A DNA stretch of 64,000 bases from Alphaproteobacteria bacterium (GTDB lineage: Bacteria; Pseudomonadota; Alphaproteobacteria; Rhodospirillales; Rhodospirillaceae): the NCBI GenBank assembly GCA_030835385.1, contig JAURPI010000040.1, forward strand, positions 1-64,000, written 5' to 3'. Positions 44,720-52,696 of the stretch are shown piece by piece (position 1 is the stretch's first letter; each line of letters starts with the position of its first letter). The translations under genes were made by a program, and so were the position numbers. A model generated the notes under the pieces. The model saw only the letters and a list, made by a program, of their open reading frames with translations, searched no databases and was not told the origin of the DNA.

Positions 44720-45502
44720 TCAACCGGCTTCGTTGGAAGCGTAAGTTACAAGATCTTTCGGAGGTTCGGGTCTTGCGACCAGAGGCACTCCTTTCAGCCA
44801 CAGCTTAATGGCTTCCCAATGAATTCCTGCGATGACTTTGAGCGTCATCAAAGGGTAGGAGAAAAAGGCTTTCACCATGCTCCATGCGGCCAGCGGTTGG
44901 CGTGTGCCTCCAAATGAAGCGAACAGTAATGTTCCGTCTTCATCTGTTTCATGTATGGCGACCGAAATATCATCCGTCGGTGGACGAATTCGAAAATTAT
45001 AGGTCATGTCCATCTCGATGAAGGGCGAAACATAAAAACATTTTTTTACTGAATGGCGAACGAGACCGTCGTCGCTTCTTGTGTCGAACAAATAGCAATG
45101 GCGTTGGCCAAAGGTGTTTGAAACTTCATGTAGTACGGCAACAAGCGTTCCGTCTGGCTTGTAGCAAAAGTAATTCGATATGGGGTTAAAGGAGTAACCC
45201 AGCATGCGCGGGTAACACAGCAGGCGGATCGGACCACCATCGATCGATAGGTTTGCTTCTGCCAAAATGCCTTCAACCCATGACCGTAATGGCGAATCTG
45301 TGCCGGGCCCATGGTCGCGATTGTAAAAACTCAGAAGAGAGAAGCGGTTGTAGCCGAAGCCGTGTAGCGATGACCCCAACTTTGGGAGTTCGTCAACGTC
45401 AACCAGCATGGCGAAAACGTTATAGGCCAAGCGATGCTTCTTGGGTCGTGTTCGCCTATGCATAACTTTGCCGGCATAAATTGCTGAACTAAGGCTGGTC
45501 AT
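44720..45502 (-). CDS. DUF1365 family protein
   Basis: A 260-residue protein of DUF1365. SAIYAGKVMHRRTRPKKHRL and MLGYSFNPISNYFCYKPDG (the N-P-x-S/N motif) are diagnostic. It is nearly always encoded beside a flavin amine-oxidase-like gene and a Cfa-like gene, as here, and is thought to work with them on membrane fatty acids under singlet-oxygen stress. Its reaction is not established. It starts five bases after the oxidoreductase stop. Confidence 0.88.
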   Translation of the reverse strand: MTSLSSAIYAGKVMHRRTRPKKHRLAYNVFAMLVDVDELPKLGSSLHGFGYNRFSLLSFYNRDHGPGTDSPLRSWVEGILAEANLSIDGGPIRLLCYPRMLGYSFNPISNYFCYKPDGTLVAVLHEVSNTFGQRHCYLFDTRSDDGLVRHSVKKCFYVSPFIEMDMTYNFRIRPPTDDISVAIHETDEDGTLLFASFGGTRQPLAAWSMVKAFFSYPLMTLKVIAGIHWEAIKLWLKGVPLVARPEPPKDLVTYASNEAG

Positions 45503-45507
45503 CGAAC

Positions 45508-46881
45508 TTAAGCCGCTGCTTCAACGGTAATTGGGTCGGGTACGAGACCCGACATGCAAATACGTCCAGACTCGTTCTCAACAGACCATGGCCGCTTGAG
45601 TCCACCTAGCTGTTCAGCAACGGCTAGGCCAGATTGCAAGCCGTCTTCATGAAACCCGTATCCAAAGTAAGCACCGCAATACCATGTTCTGTTCGAGCCC
45701 TGCAGCGCCCATAGCTTCTTCTGCGCATCCAGTGCTTTTTGATCGAAAATTGGGTGTTCGTAGTCGAAGGATTGGATGGTCTTTGACGGATCTGGCTCCC
45801 GATGGGGGTTTAACGTGACGAAGACCGGGTAATCAGAATCAATGTTTTGAAGAAGATTCATCCAGTACGTAAGGCAGACCAATTTGCTTTGATCATTTGT
45901 GCCACCTGAGATGTAGTTCCAGCTCGCCCACGCTCTACGACGACGCGGCATCATTGACTTATCGGTATGAAGAACAGCCCGATTGTGTTCGTACCTAATC
46001 GACCCAAGTAATGTTTGCTCTTCTTGGGTTGGATCTTCGAGCATGGCCAAGGCTTGATTCGAATGAGCAGCAAACACAACATGATCAAAGGTACGGTTTA
46101 CTCCGTCCTCTGTGCCGACTGACACACCGTCCGAAGACCTGGTTACGCTAACCACTCCAGAGTTCAATAGAATGTTATTAAAGAACTCAGCCGAAATACG
46201 GTCTACGTATGATCTGCTGCCACCAGAAACTGTCCGCCATTTTGGTCGTCGATGATGTTTCGTCTCCAGTAGTCCATGATTCGAAAAGAACCGCACAAAA
46301 GCAGTGAGGGGATACCCCCGTATTTCTTCAAAGGTGGCCGACCATATGGAACTGGCCATCGGATAAATGTGGTCCCGCAAAAACCCATCGGTATATCCGT
46401 GTTTGTTGAGATATTCCCCGAGTGTCAGAGCAGCATTTTCAGGGCGTTGGGCGTCTTTCACGCATTCACGGTAAAATCGAAGAATATTAAGAACCATGCT
46501 CCAGAAACGAGGCCGCAACAGATTGCGCTTTTGGGCCAACAGACCGGTTATGCCGGCGCCCGAGTACTCGAATTTGCCAGCATTCATGGACGCTGAGAAC
46601 GACATAACGCTGTCTTCGGTAGCGATGTCTAAATGACTAAAGAGGGCCGTAAGGTTAGGGTACGTGCGCTCGTTATAGACAATAAATCCAGTGTCTATAG
46701 GGATGGAGCGGGTGCCACTCGGGCTAGCCAGATTGGCATCGACCGTGTTGCTGTGGCCTCCAAGCCGAGTGTCTTTTTCAAATACTGTGATGTCATGGCG
46801 TTGATTGAGCAGCCAAGCGGCAGACAGGCCAGAAATGCCAGTTCCAATAATCGCGATCTTGAGTCTGGAATCGCCCGACAT
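45508..46881 (-). CDS. FAD/NAD(P)-binding oxidoreductase (amine-oxidase-like)
   Basis: A 457-residue flavoprotein. The N-terminal Rossmann motif is IAIIGTGISGLSAAWLL (about 9-25), followed by VFEKDTRLGGHSNTV, the GG-doublet region, and IDTGFIVYNERTYPNL typical of this subfamily. The C-terminal CGAYFGYGFHEDGLQSG completes the FAD site. It heads the minus-strand operon with DUF1365, Cfa, MFS and DUF3833. Chain desaturation or oxygenation during lipid modification is an inference from that context. Confidence 0.9.
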   Translation of the reverse strand: MSGDSRLKIAIIGTGISGLSAAWLLNQRHDITVFEKDTRLGGHSNTVDANLASPSGTRSIPIDTGFIVYNERTYPNLTALFSHLDIATEDSVMSFSASMNAGKFEYSGAGITGLLAQKRNLLRPRFWSMVLNILRFYRECVKDAQRPENAALTLGEYLNKHGYTDGFLRDHIYPMASSIWSATFEEIRGYPLTAFVRFFSNHGLLETKHHRRPKWRTVSGGSRSYVDRISAEFFNNILLNSGVVSVTRSSDGVSVGTEDGVNRTFDHVVFAAHSNQALAMLEDPTQEEQTLLGSIRYEHNRAVLHTDKSMMPRRRRAWASWNYISGGTNDQSKLVCLTYWMNLLQNIDSDYPVFVTLNPHREPDPSKTIQSFDYEHPIFDQKALDAQKKLWALQGSNRTWYCGAYFGYGFHEDGLQSGLAVAEQLGGLKRPWSVENESGRICMSGLVPDPITVEAAA

Positions 46882-47116
46882 TCAATGGACCTTTGAGAAG
46901 TATAACATGCTGATAACGTTGAATATTCTATCAATAATCAAAATCTTCAAGCCTTTTTGAATGAACCTTCAGTGTCGTTGAGAGTGGCGTTCCAACATAA
47001 ACATGTAGGCTCAGCAGCTTAACTCAGGTAAGGGCTCGCGTTGGAATACAAAATATACGGTAGGAAACCAAAGTCAGTTCACCCGATTTGACCTTTTAAA
47101 ACCGCTTATTTTTTGG
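46882..47116. other. Divergent intergenic region upstream of the oxidoreductase operon
   Basis: A non-coding stretch. On the minus strand TGAACT-N18-TATATT (about 47047-47077) is a weak relative of the ECF promoter seen for rpoE and could drive the lipid-modification operon. No other element stands out. Confidence 0.3.
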
Positions 47117-47146
47117 TGATCCATAGAGATGGGACCAACGTAGATA
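47117..47146 (+). promoter_or_regulatory. RpoE (ECF11-type) promoter of rpoE-chrR
   Basis: TGATCC (47117-47122), 18 bases, then TAGATA (47141-47146). This fits the -35/-10 pattern of RpoE/ChrR-type ECF sigma factors, whose genes are autoregulated. It implies a transcript starting near 47153, so upstream start codons for rpoE can be dismissed. Confidence 0.75.
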
Positions 47147-47268
47147 AGGGTAATGATGAGGTTTTTTGGGAGACATTGGTGTTTGGTGTCCACGAACAGT
47201 TCGACGTTCCTATGCCTCCTGCTGTTTTGATGAAGGGGTCGCCGAGAAGTCGGCGAGGAAAACGGCTA

Positions 47269-47850
47269 GTGAGCGTTAACAAGTCCAGTCCGTCGGTAAC
47301 TTCCGACGCTGTTGTCATGACAGAACTCCTCGTTCTAATCGCGAAGTACCGTGATAAAGACGCGTTTTCTAAGATCTACGCACATTACGCTCCACGCATT
47401 AAGTCCTATCTCATGCGGCAAGGGGCTAACCAAGCCTCTGCTGAGGAGCTAAGCCAAGAAGCAATGGTGTCGGTTTGGCGTAAGGCCGACAGGTTTGATC
47501 CGACAAAAGCTTCAGCTGGGACGTGGATTTTTACGGTTGCACGTAATCTGAGAATTGATGCGTTGCGTAAGGAAAGAAGACCGAGTTTTGATCCTGAAGA
47601 CCCCGCTTTTGTGCCGGAAGCCGATGTATCTCCTGACCGGCTCGTCGAGGTGGGGGAGACTCAGGTCAAGATCAAGGTAGCAATTGAGGAGTTGCCGAAA
47701 GAACAAGCCGAGGTGATTCGATTGTCTTTCTATCAGGACAAGCCGCACGGCGAGATTGCTGAAGAGTTGGATTTGCCGTTGGGCACTGTGAAGTCGAGAT
47801 TGAGATTAGCCATGCGCCGTTTGCGTGAGGCTTTAGGAGAAGAGCAATGA
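47269..47850 (+). CDS. rpoE: ECF sigma factor RpoE (ChrR-partner type)
   Basis: A 193-residue ECF sigma factor. Region 2 has FSKIYAHYAPRIKSYLMRQGA, seen as FSKIYAHYAPRIKSYLMR, and the core-binding/-10 segment SQEAMVSVWRKADRFDP with TWIFTVARNLRIDALRKERR. Region 4 has LPKEQAEVIRLSFYQDKPHGEIAEEL and the recognition helix LGTVKSRLRLAMRRL. GTG 47269 follows GAGGA nine bases upstream; an earlier frame crosses the promoter. It directs the singlet-oxygen response when released from ChrR. The chrR ATG overlaps its stop. Confidence 0.93.
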   Translation: MSVNKSSPSVTSDAVVMTELLVLIAKYRDKDAFSKIYAHYAPRIKSYLMRQGANQASAEELSQEAMVSVWRKADRFDPTKASAGTWIFTVARNLRIDALRKERRPSFDPEDPAFVPEADVSPDRLVEVGETQVKIKVAIEELPKEQAEVIRLSFYQDKPHGEIAEELDLPLGTVKSRLRLAMRRLREALGEEQ

Positions 47851-48509
47851 ATGCAAGTCATCATCCTAGTGACGACCTGTTGTGGACATATGCTGCGGGA
47901 TCATTAGATGAACCGTCTTCGATCCTTATTGCGACGCACCTCTCTTTGTGTCCTGCGTGTCGTACCGTTGTTGCTAAAGCTGAAAGTTTGGGCGGCGAGC
48001 TGTTTGAGGATCTGGATGCTGCGCCCGTTGATGCTGGTTCCTTAGACGCTGTTCTTGCTAGGCTGGACAACACGGAAGAGGTAGGGTCGGTTTTTGTTGA
48101 AAACCGTGGCCATGATGAGGACGGTGTCACAGTACCTGCGCCTCTCAAGGAGTATTTGCCGGGGTCCGTTCCCTCGTTGCCATGGCGTTGGCTTGGTCCT
48201 GGAGTTCGGTACACGCCTGTTAAGGTAGAGGCAAAGGGGCCTAAAGTTGGGCTTCTACGGATCGCACCCGGCACAAAAGTTCCGATGCATGGTCATAGTG
48301 GAAATGAGATGACGATGGTTCTGGCTGGTGGTTTCACCGATGCTACGGGCAGCTATCAACGTGGTGATGTTGAGGCTGCGGATGATGGCTTGGTGCATCA
48401 GCCAGTTGCAGACCCGGGTGAGGAATGTCTTTGCCTTGTTGTGACGGAAGGTGAGCTCCAACCTACGGGTATGATCGCCAAAGTGCTGCAACCGTTCTTC
48501 CGCTTTTAA
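47847..48509 (+). CDS. chrR: ChrR zinc anti-sigma factor
   Basis: A 220-residue anti-sigma factor that holds RpoE until singlet oxygen or organic peroxides arise. The N-terminal zinc domain has His6, His31, Cys35 and Cys38 (HLSLCPAC). The C-terminal cupin domain (about 110-215) has His148, His150, Glu154 (MHGHSGNEMT) and His184 (GLVHQPV), the ligand set needed for sensing in the Rhodobacter protein. Start and stop overlap (ATGA) gives coupling to rpoE. A strong terminator follows. Confidence 0.94.
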   Translation: MNASHHPSDDLLWTYAAGSLDEPSSILIATHLSLCPACRTVVAKAESLGGELFEDLDAAPVDAGSLDAVLARLDNTEEVGSVFVENRGHDEDGVTVPAPLKEYLPGSVPSLPWRWLGPGVRYTPVKVEAKGPKVGLLRIAPGTKVPMHGHSGNEMTMVLAGGFTDATGSYQRGDVEAADDGLVHQPVADPGEECLCLVVTEGELQPTGMIAKVLQPFFRF

Positions 48510-48532
48510 AGCGGGTGGAAAGTAAAAATTGG

Positions 48533-48566
48533 CCCCCGGTTCTTGCGGACCGGGGGTATTTTTTTG
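48533..48566 (+). terminator. Intrinsic terminator of rpoE-chrR
   Basis: CCCCCGGT (48533-48540) and ACCGGGGG (48549-48556) form an 8-bp stem with an 8-base loop, followed by TATTTTTTT. It also lies next to the 3' end of the convergent response-regulator relic. Confidence 0.9.
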
Positions 48567-48568
48567 CC

Positions 48569-49335
48569 TTAAGCGGTTTCTAAAGTTGTAGCCAGTACGT
48601 AACCCAAACCTCGCACTGAGCGAATGAGCGAAGCGTCCCCGGTGAGGTTTTTCTAGTTTGCGTCGGACTTTTGTGGCCAAGACATCAATGCTGCGATCTG
48701 TCGCAGTCCACTCTCGTTGATAGACCAACTGCATAAGGTCGTCGCGGTTGATGGCAGTGTGTGGGTTTTGTACAAATGCGCTGATCAATCTCAATTCACT
48801 TGTGGTGAGGTCTAATAATTTACCGTCGGGCCCGACGAGCTTCCGACGCACGCCGTCGAGCACACAACCAGAGAAGCGAAATTGATCTGCTGGGGCTACA
48901 GTGGTGCCATTGACCGAGGCTTTCCCGTCGTTTGCAGCGTTAACTTCCGATCGACGAAACAAGCTCTTGATACGAGCAATTAGTTTCCGCGATTGATAAA
49001 GGCTTGGTGACATAGTCGTCTGCGCCAATCTCAAGGCCAACAACGCGGTCAATCACGTCACTCTTCGCTGCGAGCATTATTTTGCCGAGGTTGTAGTGCT
49101 CTCTTAGATGTCGCGTGAGTTCGAACCCATCTTCTCCGGGTAGATGGACGCCCATAAGCACGACAGACGGGATGTTCTTTTTGAGTATGGCCCGCATCTC
49201 TTTGCCGTCTCCAGCAGTATCGACGGTCCAACCCTCTTTCCCCAGCAGCACACTGAGTGTCTCTTGTGCGAGAACTTCGTCCTCTACAACAAGGATGCGG
49301 TTGGCATCGTTAACGGATGGTGTGTCGGCGCACAT
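48569..49335 (-). pseudogene. OmpR-family response regulator broken by two frameshifts
   Basis: Three frames join into one OmpR-type regulator: receiver (RILVVEDEVLAQETLSVLL to GADDYVTKPLS), then RKLIARIKSLFRR with a winged helix (LTTSELRLISAFVQNPHTAI), then SLIRSVRGLGYVLATTLETA and TAA at 48569-48571. Dropping one A near 48985 (TCAA) and one A in the GAAAAACC run near 48650 restores a single frame. The phosphoacceptor Asp is replaced by Gly (VVLMGVHLPGEDG), so the receiver was already inactive or altered. No kinase gene is adjacent. Confidence 0.8.
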
Positions 49336-49437
49336 AGGAAAACCGGATCACCCTATGGGTTAATTTGATGGACGCTATTCTTTTTAGATACGACACCGCC
49401 GTCTAGAGGCCTTTTGGCCGAGAGGGGGCGTCGCGTT

Positions 49438-49695
49438 CTAGAGAGCGGGTGTGAGAGCGTCAAAAATCTCAAGGACCATAAAAAGCGGTACCGGCCAGAC
49501 AAAGGCCAAATAGGCCTGTCCTAGGTAGAACAGGGGGCGCGGCCCTGGGCGCTCTTCTTCTGGCAAAGTCCTGTCGCGCAACACTTTGCGGACCATAATA
49601 ACGAGAATCAATATATAGCCGATGGTGCACAAGGCGCCCGTGATCATCCAGCCGTTGCGAATAAGAAAGCTCAAGAAAGCTTGAGGGGCAGTCAT
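49438..49695 (-). CDS. Small two-helix membrane protein of unknown function
   Basis: An 85-residue protein with two membrane segments (about 15-36 and 57-78) joined by a charged loop (RKVLRDRTLPEEERPGPRP). I do not recognise the family. It lies 22 bases downstream of tRNA-Thr on the same strand and may be cotranscribed with it. Base composition is like that of its neighbours. Confidence 0.6.
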   Translation of the reverse strand: MTAPQAFLSFLIRNGWMITGALCTIGYILILVIMVRKVLRDRTLPEEERPGPRPLFYLGQAYLAFVWPVPLFMVLEIFDALTPAL

Positions 49696-49717
49696 GGTCG
49701 GCCTTCGGAGGAGGGGA

Positions 49718-49793
<76 letters not shown>

Positions 49794-49886
49794 TAATCGC
49801 CGCAGCGTAGACTTATAAGCTAAAATCGGGGCGACATTATTGCGCGATTCGAAAAAGGGCAAGTAAGCTTTTCGCCAATTTGGTTA

Positions 49887-50735
49887 TTACAGTCCGCGCT
49901 GCTGACGCATCCATTCGAACATAGAAACGGCTGCTGCGTTAGAGACGTTTAAACTCTCCATTTGGCCTGTCATGGGTAACTTAGCCATGAAGTCACACAC
50001 ACCCTGAATGCCTGGCCGCAGACCTTCTCCTTCGGCGCCGAGCACCAGAACGCATCTTTTCGGCAAGTCCATAAGGTCAAGGTCTTCTGATCCTGAAGCA
50101 TCCAAGCCGACAACCCAGAAACCGAGGTCTTGGCATTCTTTGATGGTCCGTCCCAGATTCGTGACCTTCACAATAGGCAAGTTCTCGAGGGCTCCGGAGG
50201 CGGATTTCGCTAGCGTTCCGGTCTCTTCGGGTGCGTTGTGTTTGGTGGTTAGTACGGCGCGCGCACCGAAGGCGCTTGCTGATCTTAATATTGCGCCAAC
50301 GTTGTGGGGGTCGGTGACATGATCTAGGGCAACAACGAGCGCAGGGTCGTCTGCATCAAGGCCGACAAGGGCATCTTGAATATCCATAGCCGGCAATGGG
50401 TTCGTTTTAAGGGCCAGTCCCTGGTGGACTTTGTCAGGGCCGAGAATGGTATCGATGGCGCTGCGATCTGCCGGTTCAATTAGGCTGAGACGGTCCCGCG
50501 ACAGCCCCTTGGCCGCAAGTTTTTCTGCCGCTTCTGGGGTCGCAAGCAATCTGACGATCCGGCGATCCGGATTGCCGAGTGCGGATTCAACGGCGTGGAG
50601 TCCGTATAGCCATAATCCGTTGTCTCGGCTTTCGTCCCCCGCTGAATGGCGGCGCGGGCCCCGGGAACCCTTGCTGCCAGCTGCGCTACCGCGACGCTTG
50701 GACTTGCCAGTTTTTGACTGATGTATGCGTGCCAT
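49887..50735 (-). CDS. rlmB: 23S rRNA 2'-O-methyltransferase RlmB (TrmH/SpoU family)
   Basis: A 282-residue SPOUT methyltransferase that would 2'-O-methylate G2251 of 23S rRNA. A basic N-terminal tail precedes the substrate-binding domain (LYGLHAVESALGNPDRRI). The knot motifs are DHVTDPHNVGAILRSA, VLGAEGEGLRPG and SLNVSNAAAVSMFEW. I use ATG 50735; a GTG at 50753 adds six residues, and neither has a clear ribosome site. It is divergent from the tRNA-Tyr/tRNA-Gly/tuf unit. Confidence 0.92.
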   Translation of the reverse strand: MARIHQSKTGKSKRRGSAAGSKGSRGPRRHSAGDESRDNGLWLYGLHAVESALGNPDRRIVRLLATPEAAEKLAAKGLSRDRLSLIEPADRSAIDTILGPDKVHQGLALKTNPLPAMDIQDALVGLDADDPALVVALDHVTDPHNVGAILRSASAFGARAVLTTKHNAPEETGTLAKSASGALENLPIVKVTNLGRTIKECQDLGFWVVGLDASGSEDLDLMDLPKRCVLVLGAEGEGLRPGIQGVCDFMAKLPMTGQMESLNVSNAAAVSMFEWMRQQRGL

Positions 50736-50780
50736 ACCGTTCGCATCGGACACTTCGCTATCCGGGTCAAGGTTTTAAAG

Positions 50781-50809
50781 TTGACAACAACAAGCAAACT
50801 TCATACGTG
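50781..50809 (+). promoter_or_regulatory. Promoter of the tRNA-Tyr/tRNA-Gly/tuf unit
   Basis: A perfect -35 TTGACA (50781-50786), 17 bases, then TACGTG (50804-50809) as a poor -10. Transcription would start about 28 bases before tRNA-Tyr. Confidence 0.5.
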
Positions 50810-50843
50810 GATGCCCCCGCAGCCAAGGCAGCCCTTGGTATTC

Positions 50844-50928
50844 GGAGGGGTGGCCGAGTGGTTAAAGGCACCAGACTGTAAATCTGGCCGCATAGCGTAC
50901 GTAGGTTCGAATCCTACCCCCTCCACCA
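50844..50928 (+). tRNA. tRNA-Tyr (GTA)
   Basis: An 85-base class II tRNA with a long variable arm. Acceptor GGAGGGG/CCCCTCC, anticodon stem CCAGA-TCTGG with GTA in the loop, T-arm GTAGGTTCGAATCCTAC, discriminator A and encoded CCA. Confidence 0.97.
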
Positions 50929-50965
50929 TTCACTCCTGGGCCTGTTTGGCGCTGCGGTTATATAT

Positions 50966-51039
50966 GCGGGTGTAGCTCAACGGTAGAGCCCTAGCCTTCC
51001 AAGCTAGTTATGTCGGTTCGATTCCGTCCACCCGCTCCA
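50966..51039 (+). tRNA. tRNA-Gly (TCC)
   Basis: A 74-base tRNA. Acceptor GCGGGTG/CACCCGC, D-arm AGCTCAACGGTAGAGC, anticodon stem CTAGC-GCTAG with TCC, T-loop GGTTCGATTCC, discriminator T and encoded CCA. The Tyr-Gly-tuf order matches the tufB operon of enterobacteria. Confidence 0.97.
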
Positions 51040-51087
51040 ATCGCTGCCCGTACTCGGCGCTGGGTGTCGAAGCCGGATTTTTGATAA

Positions 51088-51105
51088 GGGTTCAGTGGTG
51101 AACCC
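51088..51105 (+). promoter_or_regulatory. Hairpin in the tuf leader
   Basis: GGGTTCA and TGAACCC form a perfect 7-bp stem with a GTGG loop, ending five bases before the AGAGGTG ribosome site of tuf. It has no T-tract, so it is a possible translational control or RNA-processing element rather than a terminator. Confidence 0.5.
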
Positions 51106-51126
51106 CTAAGAGGTGAGTAAAAAGCC

Positions 51127-52317
51127 ATGTCGAAGGAAAAGTTTGAGCGTAATAAGCCGCATTGCAACATCGGCACGATTGGTCACGTTGACCATGGCAA
51201 GACGACGTTGACGGCAGCGATCACGAAGGTGTTGGCGGAATCTGGTGGCGCAGAGTTCACGGCGTTTGATCAGATTGATAAGGCTCCTGAAGAGCGTGAG
51301 CGTGGGATCACGATTTCTACGTCGCACGTTGAGTATGAGACGGAGAACCGTCACTACGCGCACGTTGATTGCCCTGGTCACGCTGACTACGTGAAGAACA
51401 TGATCACGGGTGCGGCGCAGATGGATGGGGCTATTTTGGTTGTGAACGCTGCTGATGGTCCGATGCCTCAGACCCGCGAGCATATCCTTCTGGCGCGTCA
51501 GGTTGGTGTTCCGGCGCTTGTTGTTTACATGAACAAGGTCGACCAGGTTGATGACGAAGAGCTTTTAGAGCTTGTTGAGATGGAACTGCGTGAGCTGCTG
51601 AACTCCTATGAGTTCCCAGGCGACGACATCTCCATCATCAAGGGCTCAGCCTTGGCCGCTCTAGAGGGCCGTGATGAAGAGATCGGCAAGAACACGATCA
51701 TGGAACTGATGGCGGCGGTTGATAAGGACGTGCCGCAGCCGGATCGTCCTAAGGATCAGCCGTTCCTGATGCCGATTGAAGATGTGTTCTCGATCTCTGG
51801 CCGTGGCACGGTTGTGACGGGTCGTATTGAGCGTGGTGTTGTTAATGTTGGTGACGAGATTGAGATCGTCGGCATTAAGGAGACCCAGAAGACGACCTGC
51901 ACGGGCGTTGAGATGTTTCGCAAGCTTCTTGATACCGGAGAAGCTGGCGATAACGTTGGGTGTCTGCTGCGTGGTACGAAGCGTGAGGAAGTTGAGCGTG
52001 GTCAGGTTCTGGCCGCGCCGGGTTCGATTACGCCGCACACGAAGTTTGAGTGTGAGTGCTACATCCTGAACAAGGATGAGGGTGGGCGTCATACGCCGTT
52101 CTTCTCGAACTACCGTCCGCAGTTTTACTTCCGCACGACGGATGTGACGGGGACTATTGAGCTTCCGGAAGGCACGGAGATGGTTATGCCTGGGGATAAT
52201 ATCTCCATGCAGGTGAACCTGATTGCGCCGATTGCCATGGATGACGGCTTGCGCTTTGCCATCCGTGAAGGCGGCCGTACCGTCGGGGCCGGCGTCGTCG
52301 CTAAAATTATCGAATAG
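51127..52317 (+). CDS. tuf: Elongation factor Tu
   Basis: The 396-residue GTPase that brings aminoacyl-tRNA to the ribosome. G1 [10 protein letters not shown]2 with RGITI, G3 DCPGHADY and G4 MNKVD are intact, and [13 protein letters not shown] opens domain 2. Length is standard. AGAGGTGAG precedes the ATG. It follows two tRNA genes and is separated from rpsJ by a terminator-like hairpin. Upstream fusA, rpsG and rpsL, normal for a tuf joined to the S10 cluster, are missing here. Confidence 0.98.
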   Translation: MSKEKFERNKPHCNIGTIGHVDHGKTTLTAAITKVLAESGGAEFTAFDQIDKAPEERERGITISTSHVEYETENRHYAHVDCPGHADYVKNMITGAAQMDGAILVVNAADGPMPQTREHILLARQVGVPALVVYMNKVDQVDDEELLELVEMELRELLNSYEFPGDDISIIKGSALAALEGRDEEIGKNTIMELMAAVDKDVPQPDRPKDQPFLMPIEDVFSISGRGTVVTGRIERGVVNVGDEIEIVGIKETQKTTCTGVEMFRKLLDTGEAGDNVGCLLRGTKREEVERGQVLAAPGSITPHTKFECECYILNKDEGGRHTPFFSNYRPQFYFRTTDVTGTIELPEGTEMVMPGDNISMQVNLIAPIAMDDGLRFAIREGGRTVGAGVVAKIIE

Positions 52318-52329
52318 GGAAATTAAGCT

Positions 52330-52362
52330 ACGGCACCTCAGTTGTGAGGTGCCGTTTCTTTC
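52330..52362 (+). terminator. Terminator or attenuator between tuf and rpsJ
   Basis: ACGGCACCTCA (52330-52340) pairs perfectly with TGAGGTGCCGT (52345-52355) around GTTG, followed by TTCTTTC. The T-tract is broken by Cs, so readthrough into the S10 operon is likely. Confidence 0.75.
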
Positions 52363-52374
52363 AGGAATGGACCG

Positions 52375-52686
52375 ATGCTAGACAACCAGAATATTCGCAT
52401 CCGCCTTAAGGCGTTTGACCATCGTGTGCTCGATCAGTCGACCCGCGAAATTGTGTCTACTGCCAAGAGAACGGGTGCCCAGGTTCGCGGGCCCATTCCG
52501 CTGCCCACTCGAATTGAGAAATTTACTGTTAACCGGTCTCCGCACATCGACAAAAAGTCGCGGGAACAGTTTGAAATCCGTACGCATAAACGTCTGCTCG
52601 ACATCGTCGATCCGACCCCACAAACCGTGGATGCGCTGATGAAACTGGATCTTGCGGCCGGCGTCGACGTGGAAATCAAGTTGTAG
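52375..52686 (+). CDS. rpsJ: 30S ribosomal protein S10
   Basis: 103 residues, standard length. [20 protein letters not shown] and the extended loop [20 protein letters not shown] are family signatures. S10 sits in the 30S head and also partners NusB in antitermination. AGGAA lies upstream of the ATG. It is the first gene of the S10-spc series, 57 bases after tuf. No S10-type L4-binding leader can be recognised in so short a gap. Confidence 0.97.
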   Translation: MLDNQNIRIRLKAFDHRVLDQSTREIVSTAKRTGAQVRGPIPLPTRIEKFTVNRSPHIDKKSREQFEIRTHKRLLDIVDPTPQTVDALMKLDLAAGVDVEIKL

Positions 52687-52696
52687 GATTGGGCTG

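Noticed and set aside
47113-47268. Longer rpoE frame
   Set aside because: It would start upstream of the -35 element; GTG 47269 has a good ribosome site and gives normal family length.
51661-52092. Minus-strand frames inside tuf and other ribosomal genes
   Set aside because: Shadows of strongly biased coding sequence; composition rich in Arg/Thr/Asn with no family features.
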